Shown piece after piece: positions 1-6,016 of a stretch of DNA of 6,597 nt. Origin of the DNA: an uncultured Muribaculaceae bacterium (GTDB taxonomy: Bacteria > Bacteroidota > Bacteroidia > Bacteroidales > Muribaculaceae); the NCBI GenBank assembly GCA_947644475.1, contig CANRZQ010000154.1:1-6597 (forward strand), written 5' to 3'. Every line of letters begins with the position of its first letter. Positions within the stretch are counted from its first letter, which is position 1. The position numbers and the translations under genes are program-made. The notes below the pieces were generated by a model that saw only the letters and a program-made list of their open reading frames with translations, did not search any database and was not told where the DNA came from.

Positions 1-246
1 GCCTCCTGCCAGTACAACATGATGGGAACACTCTACGATCTCCCCGCAGCCACCGTCGAGAATGTGGCAGTGGCAAAAGACGGCGACAAATACACCCTCA
101 CAGGCACATTCGAAGGCACAATCGACGGAAAGAACACAACGGTGACACTTTCGGGCACAGTGAATGCCGACGGCTCGTTCCTCTTCACCGAAGACATGAA
201 ATACGGCGCAATGCCCTTCACACTCCACATGGAATATAAAAATTGA
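1..246 (+). CDS. Calycin-like domain protein, C-terminal part (5' end outside window)
   Basis: The frame is open from the first base, so the 81 residues seen are the C-terminal part of a longer protein; the first ATG at 19 is internal and not a convincing start. The residues form alternating beta-strand-like stretches (TVENVAV, KYTLTGTFEGTI, NTTVTLSGTV) and end in YGAMPFTLHMEY. The next gene ends in the closely similar GSMPFLVKSTF, also preceded by a MEYK or MKY segment, so the two are probably paralogues. This resembles the Bacteroidales calycin-like domain family (small beta-barrel proteins, mostly lipoproteins of unknown ligand). The stop codon overlaps the next start by one base (TGATG), indicating translational coupling. 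Position ahead of HmuY and a TonB receptor suggests a surface or periplasmic binding role in haem or iron uptake; that is inference. A signal peptide cannot be judged because the N-terminus is missing. Confidence 0.72.
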   Translation, partial: ASCQYNMMGTLYDLPAATVENVAVAKDGDKYTLTGTFEGTIDGKNTTVTLSGTVNADGSFLFTEDMKYGAMPFTLHMEYKN

Positions 247-740
247 TGCGCCTGTTTCTCAAACATACCGCAATAGCACTGATGGCTGTCGCCGGGTCGG
301 GCTGTGCATCTGACAATGTGCACATGCCCGAACCCGACACACGCCCTGCCGAGGAACGTTTCGACGGAGAACTCGTGTCGTGGATCCCGGCCTTCGCCGA
401 CGTGTTTGCCCCGGTGCATAACGACAATTTCGCCGAGATACACTGGCTCAATTCCGCCCACTCGCGCGCCGACCTGGTGATAGGCGAGTTCTCGCTCTAC
501 ATCGACATTGTGGACATGCACATCACCATAGGCGAGATGACTATCGAAAACCTGTCGTTTGCCTACGCCGACGACGGCTCGGCATCTTTCTCTCGCCCCG
601 ACTTCGAGGCCATGGCCGGGCAGTACCACACCACCGGGTCGATTTCAGGAACATACACCGACGGAAATATCTCTTTCGAGATGGAATATAAACCCGGCTC
701 GATGCCATTCCTCGTAAAATCCACTTTCTCCTCAAAATGA
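246..740 (+). CDS. Calycin-like domain lipoprotein
   Basis: A protein of 164 residues. The chosen start is the ATG at 246, which shares its A with the upstream TGA stop; an in-frame TTG at 243 would add one residue but is less likely. The N-terminus is a lipoprotein signal: basic MRLFLK, a hydrophobic stretch, then AGSGC with Cys20 as the likely lipidated residue. The box is slightly non-canonical because Gly is at -3. Acidic residues soon after the Cys would fit surface export in Bacteroidetes. The mature part is beta-rich; VDMHITIGEMTIENLSF (about residues 90-106) and the final PGSMPFLVKSTF match the pattern of the calycin-like family and of the preceding gene. The ligand is unknown. Its stop overlaps the next start (ATGA, 4 bases), tying it to the HmuY-like gene. 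A haem or iron-related accessory role is inferred from context only. Confidence 0.75.
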   Translation: MRLFLKHTAIALMAVAGSGCASDNVHMPEPDTRPAEERFDGELVSWIPAFADVFAPVHNDNFAEIHWLNSAHSRADLVIGEFSLYIDIVDMHITIGEMTIENLSFAYADDGSASFSRPDFEAMAGQYHTTGSISGTYTDGNISFEMEYKPGSMPFLVKSTFSSK

Positions 741-1471
741 ACCGAAAAATTTTCCACATAGCGGCTATTCTCGCCACATTCTTCCTTTCGTCGTGCTCCG
801 GCATCCTCGACGGCATTTATGACGACGCCCCGCAGGACTCGGCTTTCGAGGAAGGCTTTCACGGCGGAGAACACGCCACATTCACGCTTCAACTCGACGC
901 CACATCATACGACAACTGGATCTATATCAGCCTCGCCGACCGCACAATCGGGCGCATGCCAATCCCCTCGACGCTCACCGGACGCTGGGACGGCCGCTCG
1001 GCACTGGTATACCAGCTCGTGGAGGGCGACCGCTATACCGAACTCGACTATATACCCACCGACACGCAGGCCGAGCCGGCACACTGGGATTTCGCCATAC
1101 ACCATTTCGACGTGAAGACCAACGGCGCCGAGGCGGCCGAAACACCGTGGACCGACCTCAGCAGCGTTGACAAGTCGGCCATAGCCTCGCTCGACTTCAA
1201 GGCCGACGAATGGTCCGACCACCAGGTAATCACCGACCTGCGCGAGATGATGGGCTTTAAAATCGGATACCAACACTCCAAGGTAAACCCCGCGCTCACC
1301 CGCTGGGTAACGATGGATTTCTCCACTCCCCCGCCGGTGTATTCCGCTACCGGACGCGTCTACATCATGCGCCTGAGTTCGGGCGAACTTGCCGCCCTGA
1401 AAATGCGCTCATATATGTCGGAAATGGGCACAAAAGGCTTCCTTACCATAGATATAACATATCCGTTGTAG
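737..1471 (+). CDS. HmuY-family haem-binding lipoprotein (putative)
   Basis: A protein of 244 residues with a clear lipoprotein signal: MNRK, a hydrophobic core, and LSSC with Cys20 lipidated. The mature part has HmuY-family hallmarks: SYDNWIYISLAD (57-68), the characteristic WDFAIHHFDVKTNG (117-130), and a C-terminal beta segment VYIMRLSSGELAALKMRSY (208-226) followed by GTKGFLTIDI. In Porphyromonas, HmuY is a surface haemophore that takes haem from host proteins and passes it to the receptor HmuR. Here the next gene is a HmuR-like receptor, the same order as hmuY-hmuR. Haem ligands are His134 and His166 in P. gingivalis HmuY, whereas several other Bacteroidales homologues use Met; several Met and His residues exist here but I cannot assign them without an alignment. 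The ATG at 737 overlaps the previous stop by 4 bases, and a 48-base gap separates it from the receptor gene. Confidence 0.83.
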   Translation: MNRKIFHIAAILATFFLSSCSGILDGIYDDAPQDSAFEEGFHGGEHATFTLQLDATSYDNWIYISLADRTIGRMPIPSTLTGRWDGRSALVYQLVEGDRYTELDYIPTDTQAEPAHWDFAIHHFDVKTNGAEAAETPWTDLSSVDKSAIASLDFKADEWSDHQVITDLREMMGFKIGYQHSKVNPALTRWVTMDFSTPPPVYSATGRVYIMRLSSGELAALKMRSYMSEMGTKGFLTIDITYPL

Positions 1472-1519
1472 GATTTACAAACTGCAAAAGACTAACGACG
1501 AACTACAAATCTGTCGTCA

Positions 1520-3469
1520 ATGAAAAAACTAATCCTGATAATTTTCCTGGCAACATTCCTGTCGCCCCGGGCAGCCCGGCCTGCATCGCAACCGCCTATC
1601 GACATCGACTCGCTTGAACACGCGCTAAGCCTCAACGAAATCGTTGTCACCGGCACGCGCACGCCTAAACTGCTCAAAGACACTCCCGTGCAGACACGCC
1701 TCATCACCGCCGCCGACATACGCACATCCGACGCATCAACGATACTCGACCTGCTGCAATCCGAACTTCCCGGCGTCGAGTTCTCGTATGCCATGAACCA
1801 GCAGGTAAACATGAACGTGTCGGGCTTCTCGGGACAGTCGGTGCTTGTGCTCGTCGACGGCGAGCGTCTCGCCGGCGAGACGATGGACAATGTCGACTTC
1901 TCGCGCCTGAACATGGAGCAGGTGGCACGCATCGAGGTGATAAAAGGCGCGTCTTCGGCCCTCTACGGCTCGAGCGCGGCCGGCGGAGTAATCAACATCA
2001 TCACCAAAAAGGCCGACCGCCCCTGGGCCCTTGACCTGAACGTGCGTGCCGCCGACCATCACGAATGGCGCTACGGAGGCACCCTGTCGCTGCGCAACCG
2101 CGCTGTCGACAATATCCTCTCGGTGTCGCATCAGCGCATCTCCACATATTCGGTATGCCTCGACCCGTCCGACGACTGCGACTTCCGCACCGTCCATGGC
2201 AACCACACGTGGAACGTCTCCGACAAACTTTCATGGCGTCCGCTCGACGGACTCACCCTCTCGGCCAGGGCCGGATACTTCTTCAAGGAACGATATTACA
2301 ATGTAGACACTCCCGACCGCTACCGCGACTTCTCAGGAGGCCTGCGCGGAGAATGGCAAATTTCTCCCGCCGACAAACTCGAAATATCCTATGCCTTCGA
2401 CCAATACGACAAGTCCGATTTTCTGGTGGCAACAGACAAGGATATCCGCGACTACCGCAACGTACAGCACTCTGTCCGCACTCTCTATAACCGCACTCTC
2501 CGCCACTCAGACATACTCACCGTGGGCGGCGACTTCATGCGCGACTATCTCGACACCTACCAATTCCACTCCGCGGCAAAGACACAGATTTCCGCCGACA
2601 TCTTCGCCCAGTACGACTGGAATATCTCAAAAGCATGGGAAATAGTGGGAGCGGCGCGCTACGACTACTTCTCCGACGGCGACCTTTCTCGCCTCACGGG
2701 CAAACTTTCGGCACGCTACCGCTACAATCGCCTAACCCTGCGCGCCGGTTATGCCGGCGGCTTCCGCGCTCCCACGCTTAAAGAAAAATACATGGATTTC
2801 GACATGGCCGGCATCTTCGACATCCACGGAAACCCCGACCTCAAATCCGAGACCTCTCATAATTTCAACCTCTCGGCCGAGTATACCTGGCGCAACTACA
2901 ATTTCACGCTCGGAGGCGGATATAATTTTGTCGACGACAAGATTTCCACATCCGGAATCCTTTACGGCGAGACCGGGCCATACATCAATTATATAAATGT
3001 GAGGAACCTGAAAGTGGCCACCGCCGAGGCCGCTGTGCAAGCCCGCTACGACTGCGGCATCTCGGCACGCCTTTCCTATGCCTACACACACGAGCAGACC
3101 GAAGGCGGCTCGGTGACACAGTATTGTCCGGCGCGCCCACACTCCCTGAACGTGCGGCTTGGATGGACACACAGCTGGACCGACAATTATTCCACCGACA
3201 TCGTGCTTTCAGGACGCGTATATTCTTCCGTATCGTATAAGTCGATGTATATGTACGAGCCTTTTGAGCCGCGCGACATCAGCAATCCGGCCTACACCCT
3301 CTGGAAAATACAACTCACACAGAACATATGCCGGGGCATACACCTCAACATCGCCGTCGACAATATATTCAACTATGCGCCGAAAGTATATTCCTACAAC
3401 GCACCCGTGACACTCGGCGCCAACCTCATGATCGGCCTCAACCTCTCGCTCCACGAACTTGTGAAATGA
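1520..3469 (+). CDS. TonB-dependent outer-membrane receptor, HmuR-like haem receptor
   Basis: A protein of 649 residues, about the usual length of HmuR-type receptors and without the extra N-terminal domain found on SusC-like proteins. A signal peptide (about residues 1-22) is followed by a TonB box, LNEIVVTGTR (38-47). The plug domain (about 50-165) carries VLVLVDGERL (108-117) and IEVIKGASSALYGSSAAGGV (138-157). The rest is the beta-barrel. FRAP at 415-418 and NPDL at 438-441 match the FRAP/YRAP and NPDL signature of haem receptors, and His436 lies two residues before NPDL, near the functional His of HmuR. The plug contains no His, unlike HmuR. The likely role is TonB-driven import of haem handed over by the upstream lipoprotein; a related ferric chelate is an alternative. 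It starts 48 bases after the HmuY-like gene, and no Bacteroidetes-type promoter is visible in that gap, so it probably shares the operon transcript. Its stop codon runs into a heptamer repeat array. Confidence 0.9.
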   Translation: MKKLILIIFLATFLSPRAARPASQPPIDIDSLEHALSLNEIVVTGTRTPKLLKDTPVQTRLITAADIRTSDASTILDLLQSELPGVEFSYAMNQQVNMNVSGFSGQSVLVLVDGERLAGETMDNVDFSRLNMEQVARIEVIKGASSALYGSSAAGGVINIITKKADRPWALDLNVRAADHHEWRYGGTLSLRNRAVDNILSVSHQRISTYSVCLDPSDDCDFRTVHGNHTWNVSDKLSWRPLDGLTLSARAGYFFKERYYNVDTPDRYRDFSGGLRGEWQISPADKLEISYAFDQYDKSDFLVATDKDIRDYRNVQHSVRTLYNRTLRHSDILTVGGDFMRDYLDTYQFHSAAKTQISADIFAQYDWNISKAWEIVGAARYDYFSDGDLSRLTGKLSARYRYNRLTLRAGYAGGFRAPTLKEKYMDFDMAGIFDIHGNPDLKSETSHNFNLSAEYTWRNYNFTLGGGYNFVDDKISTSGILYGETGPYINYINVRNLKVATAEAAVQARYDCGISARLSYAYTHEQTEGGSVTQYCPARPHSLNVRLGWTHSWTDNYSTDIVLSGRVYSSVSYKSMYMYEPFEPRDISNPAYTLWKIQLTQNICRGIHLNIAVDNIFNYAPKVYSYNAPVTLGANLMIGLNLSLHELVK

Positions 3470-3524
3470 TGCACGATGCTCAATGCTCCATGCACGATGC
3501 ACAATGCACAATGCACGATGCACA
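3469..3524 (+). repeat. Tandem heptamer array, 8 units
   Basis: Eight consecutive 7-base units in exact phase with consensus ATGCWCV: three ATGCACG, three ATGCACA, one ATGCTCA and one ATGCTCC. The first unit begins at the last base of the receptor's TGA stop codon, so the array is flush with the gene end. Each unit contributes an ATG, and because 7 is not a multiple of 3 the ATGs fall in all three frames. Those at 3476, 3497 and 3518 are in frame with the downstream membrane-protein gene. No stop codon occurs in that frame across the array. A 2-base joint (3525-3526) separates it from the octamer array. Simple arrays of this kind can change copy number by slippage. Confidence 0.93.
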
Positions 3525-3526
3525 AT

Positions 3527-3604
3527 ACTTCCAAACTCCCCCACTTCCCCACTCCCAAACTTCCCAACTCCCAAACTTCCAAACTTCCAAACTCCCCCAC
3601 TCCC
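3527..3604 (+). repeat. Tandem octamer array, 9 units plus a partial unit
   Basis: Nine consecutive 8-base units in exact phase (3527-3598), consensus ACTYCCMM, followed by ACTCCC (3599-3604) directly before the ATG of the next gene. Units alternate between ACTTCC and ACTCCC forms and vary in the last two bases. Three units make 24 bases, so in the downstream frame the array reads as three related octapeptides (TSKLPHFP, TPKLPNSQ, TSKLPNSP). The plus strand has almost no G and the minus strand is G-rich, with five runs of three or more G between 3538 and 3572. The array takes the place of the whole leader next to the start codon. Confidence 0.93.
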
Positions 3605-4468
3605 ATGATAAAAGCAATACTTTCCTTTCTGATGGTGCTCCTGCTCATGCCCCTTGGCCATGCGCTTATGATACTGATGGAGCACACGCTCTCTCCCGTG
3701 GCCTTGCATTATGCGGCCTTCGGCATGGGCGCAGCAGGCATGCTCATCGTAATTGCCGGCGTGTTTGCAAAAGGCGACACGCGCCAGACCCTTTTCGGCC
3801 TTTTCGGAGGCCTGCTCTTCTGGACCGGATGGTTTGAATTCCTCCTGCAATATTACGCCACACGCTATGGCACGATGCCGCAACTCGACCCCGTTACCGG
3901 CGAGATAGTCACAAAACCGGAATACCTCATCCTCCCGGCCACATTCGGCCTCTGGGCCATGGTGATGCTCCTCTACCTTTTCTCCACCGCCAACGGCTGC
4001 AATTTCATGAACTGGATTCAACGCCGCATATTCGGCCGCCGCAAGAGCGAGATTGCCGCACGCCCGATGACACGCCACGTGTCGATAATCACATTCATGG
4101 AACTTATGATGATTCTCTGGACGTCGTATCTGCTGCTCATGTTCTGCTACGACGACAATTTCCTCGGCGACTCCCACCCCGTCACCCTCGCCATAGGCGC
4201 AGGCTGCTTTATCGGCGCGCTCTTCATCTTCCGCAAGCAGACGCGCATCAAGGCCTGGGGCGCAAACATACGCATGGCCATCGCCACGGTAATCACCCTA
4301 TGGACTCCTGTCGAGATTCTCGGCCGCAACAACATCCTCACCGAAATATGGGTCGCTCCACTCGAGCATCAGACAGAAATGTACACCATTCTCGGGGTAT
4401 TCATCATTGTCACAGCCTTCATCATCGTAAAAAACCGGAAGAAAAGCAACATTCAAGTTGAAGCCTAA
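3605..4468 (+). CDS. Unrecognised inner-membrane protein with about eight helices
   Basis: I do not recognise the family. The ATG at 3605 gives 287 residues starting MIKAILSFLMV, a natural membrane-protein start. The frame stays open upstream to an ATG at 3476, but that extension is only translated repeat sequence and is rejected. Hydrophobic segments lie at about 4-25, 33-55, 62-84, 108-128, 160-181, 193-209, 222-239 and 259-276, and the C-terminus is basic (KNRKK). Trp-Thr recurs within three of these helices: FWTGWFEF (72-79), LWTSYLLL (171-178) and LWTPVEIL (232-239). His19 and His35 lie in or near helices and could bind a metal or haem, which is speculative. It lies downstream of the haem receptor gene and overlaps the PepSY-TM gene by 11 bases, so a role at the inner membrane in the same uptake or reduction pathway is likely. 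A permease-like or redox-subunit role cannot be told apart from sequence alone. Confidence 0.8.
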   Translation: MIKAILSFLMVLLLMPLGHALMILMEHTLSPVALHYAAFGMGAAGMLIVIAGVFAKGDTRQTLFGLFGGLLFWTGWFEFLLQYYATRYGTMPQLDPVTGEIVTKPEYLILPATFGLWAMVMLLYLFSTANGCNFMNWIQRRIFGRRKSEIAARPMTRHVSIITFMELMMILWTSYLLLMFCYDDNFLGDSHPVTLAIGAGCFIGALFIFRKQTRIKAWGANIRMAIATVITLWTPVEILGRNNILTEIWVAPLEHQTEMYTILGVFIIVTAFIIVKNRKKSNIQVEA

Positions 4469-5852
4469 GACATGGCATAAGCATCACAAATGGCTCGGGC
4501 TGCTGCTCGGGCCGTTTGTCATCCTGTTCTGCATCAGCGGAATAGTGCTCAACCATCGCCGCCAGTGGGCTTCTACCGACATATCGCGCGCATGGCTGCC
4601 GGCCGACTACCGCTACGACAACTACAACAACGGCCTTGCGCGCGGCTCCATCGGCCTGCCCGATTCCACCTCGTTGATTTACGGCAATGCCGGAATTTTC
4701 CGCATCGACGGCGACCGCGCCATCGACTTCAACGCGGGATTCCCCGAAGGTGTCGACTTCCGCAACATCCGCCGGGTCGCAATGTCGGCAGACTCCACTC
4801 TCTATGCCGCCGCCCGCTTCGGGCTTTACCGCCTCGACGGCAATGGATGCTGGCAGACGGAAGACATTCCGCTTTCGGAACAAATCACCGACCTGGCCGT
4901 CAACGGCGACACGCTTCTGCTGCTCACACGCTCCGAGGCATTTCTATCCATCGGCGGCTCAGCCTGGGAAAAGACAGCACTTCCCGAACCGGACGTAAGG
5001 CCGGAGCGCAGCCTTTTCCGCACAATATTTCATGTCCATTCTGGCGAGGTGCTCGGGCTGCCCGGCAAAGTCGTGGTCGACATCCTGGGCTTAGCCCTGA
5101 TTGCACTCTGTATCACAGGATACATCATCCCGCTTCGCAAACGCGCCAGAGCGGCTGTCCGCGTCTCCTCGGCATGGCACCGCCACATCGGGCGGTGGAG
5201 CGTATTCATCCTCATGTTCCTTGCCCTTACAGGCATGATGCTTCGGCCGCCTCTGCTCATTGCGATTGCGCAACTTAAAATCGACCAACCGGCCGACAAC
5301 CCCTGGCACGACGCCCTGCGGGCCGTGCGTTTCGACCCCATGCGCGGCCACTGGCTCGTGTCCACCTCCGACGGCTTCTACACGCTCCGGCCCGACATGT
5401 CAAAAATGGAAAAGACCGCGCAGCAGCCGCCCGTGTCGGTGATGGGCATCAACGCCTTTGAATACGACAGCGCCGCCGGCGACTGGATTATCGGCTCATT
5501 CTCCGGACTCTACCGCTGGAACCGCACCTCCGGTCGAGTCACCGACTACTACACCGGCGAACCGGCACCCGAGAAAGTCGAAGCCCCGTTCGGCCTGGCA
5601 CCCATCGCGGGGTGGCACCGCGGCCCCGTGCAATACTACGCCGGAGCCGAATCGCCCGACGTACCGCCCATGCCCGCCTCGCTCGCCGGCGGCCCCATGT
5701 CGCTCTACCAGCTCGCCCTCGAGATACACACCGGCCGCATCTTCACCCTCCTTGGCGCGGCCACCGCTTTCTACATCTTCTTCGCCGGCGCCCTCATCTT
5801 CCACATCCTCCTCTCAGGCCACCGCCTCCTCCCCCGCCGCCAAAAAAGATAA
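4458..5852 (+). CDS. PepSY-associated TM protein with two extracytoplasmic domains
   Basis: A protein of 464 residues. No in-frame ATG exists between the stop at 4428 and the first helix, so the start is taken as TTG at 4458, overlapping the previous gene by 11 bases. Four membrane helices are predicted at about 13-31, 204-224, 247-270 and 428-452, with His-rich motifs at their borders: WHKHHKWLG (6-14), FHVHSG (191-196), WHRHIG (240-245) and LEIHTG (421-426). This is the pattern of PepSY-TM proteins, some of which are inner-membrane reductases or transport partners for ferric siderophores. The stretches between helices 1-2 (about 35-190) and 3-4 (about 275-420) contain short repeats such as LYAAARFGLYRLDGN and WIIGSFSGLYRWN, resembling beta-propeller blades. 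The two halves look duplicated. In this operon it may reduce or handle iron or haem, perhaps with the preceding membrane protein; this is inference. The C-terminus is basic (LLPRRQKR). Confidence 0.83.
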   Translation: MKPKTWHKHHKWLGLLLGPFVILFCISGIVLNHRRQWASTDISRAWLPADYRYDNYNNGLARGSIGLPDSTSLIYGNAGIFRIDGDRAIDFNAGFPEGVDFRNIRRVAMSADSTLYAAARFGLYRLDGNGCWQTEDIPLSEQITDLAVNGDTLLLLTRSEAFLSIGGSAWEKTALPEPDVRPERSLFRTIFHVHSGEVLGLPGKVVVDILGLALIALCITGYIIPLRKRARAAVRVSSAWHRHIGRWSVFILMFLALTGMMLRPPLLIAIAQLKIDQPADNPWHDALRAVRFDPMRGHWLVSTSDGFYTLRPDMSKMEKTAQQPPVSVMGINAFEYDSAAGDWIIGSFSGLYRWNRTSGRVTDYYTGEPAPEKVEAPFGLAPIAGWHRGPVQYYAGAESPDVPPMPASLAGGPMSLYQLALEIHTGRIFTLLGAATAFYIFFAGALIFHILLSGHRLLPRRQKR

Positions 5853-5862
5853 ACCCGACAGC

Positions 5863-5911
5863 AATACAGAATAAGCATCGATGGCGACGCCATCGATGCT
5901 TATTCTGTATT
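5863..5911. terminator. Perfect 23-bp inverted repeat, likely bidirectional terminator
   Basis: The left arm (5863-5885) and right arm (5889-5911) are exact reverse complements, 23 bp, with a 3-base loop GAC. It begins 10 bases after the PepSY-TM stop and ends 14 bases before the stop of the minus-strand flavodoxin remnant, the expected place for a terminator shared by convergent genes. The U-tract is weak on both strands (TATTTATC on plus), so termination would depend mainly on stem stability. The length and perfection of the stem are unusual, and it could instead be a dispersed palindromic element or a protein-binding site. Confidence 0.7.
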
Positions 5912-5925
5912 TATCAATGCTTTGT

Positions 5926-6015
5926 TCAGAGGGTTTTGAGCCAGGCGGCGATGCGGGCGTCGGTGAGGTCGGGGTGGTTCACCTCGTCGAGGACGAGGCC
6001 CACCATGCGGCCACG
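5926..6015 (-). pseudogene. Flavodoxin 3' remnant (last 29 residues and stop)
   Basis: Reading the minus strand into the TGA at 5928-5926 gives a 29-residue tail containing GLVLDEVNHPDLTDARIAAW followed by LKTL. This matches the C-terminus of flavodoxins: E. coli FldA has GLAIDEDRQPELTAERVEKW in the same place. The rest of the flavodoxin is not in the window. Upstream in the same frame the similarity stops at about 6015, where the toxin gene's stop codon lies at 6019-6017, and an in-frame TAG follows at 6043-6045. The only ATG (6006-6004) would make a fragment far too short to fold or bind FMN. It is therefore the 3' stub of a gene broken by the arrival of the toxin-antitoxin module. Flavodoxin commonly replaces ferredoxin under iron shortage, so its former place beside an iron or haem locus is fitting. 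Confidence 0.75.
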
Positions 6016-6016
6016 C

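Noticed and set aside
1495..1517. Small inverted repeat ACGAC...GTCGT before the receptor start
   Set aside because: It has only 5 bp of stem with a 13-base loop, which is expected by chance in this composition, and no U-tract follows.
3476..3604. N-terminal extension of the eight-helix protein starting at ATG 3476
   Set aside because: The extra 43 residues are only translated tandem repeats, while ATG 3605 begins a normal hydrophobic N-terminus.
3469..3604. CRISPR array
   Set aside because: The units are 7 and 8 bases long without spacers, so this is a simple tandem repeat.
3466..3837. Plus-strand frame from ATG 3466, overlapping the receptor stop (ATGA) and reading heptad peptides such as MHDAQ
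   Set aside because: It is open only because the arrays lack stops. It continues out of frame through the membrane-protein gene and has no domain features.
3209..4177. Long minus-strand open frame of 322 codons under the receptor and membrane-protein genes
   Set aside because: It lies opposite two well-supported genes and crosses the repeat arrays, which have no stops in this frame. Its composition is His/Glu-rich shadow sequence with no recognisable domain.
4429..4435. A AAA AAC heptamer near the end of the eight-helix gene, a classical -1 frameshift slippery site
   Set aside because: A -1 shift would not enter the frame of the following PepSY-TM gene, which lies in the +1 frame, so no fusion would result. 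It is most likely just a Lys-Asn pair of codons.
5863..5911. Insertion-sequence terminal repeat
   Set aside because: The two arms are only 3 bases apart and no transposase gene is present in the window.
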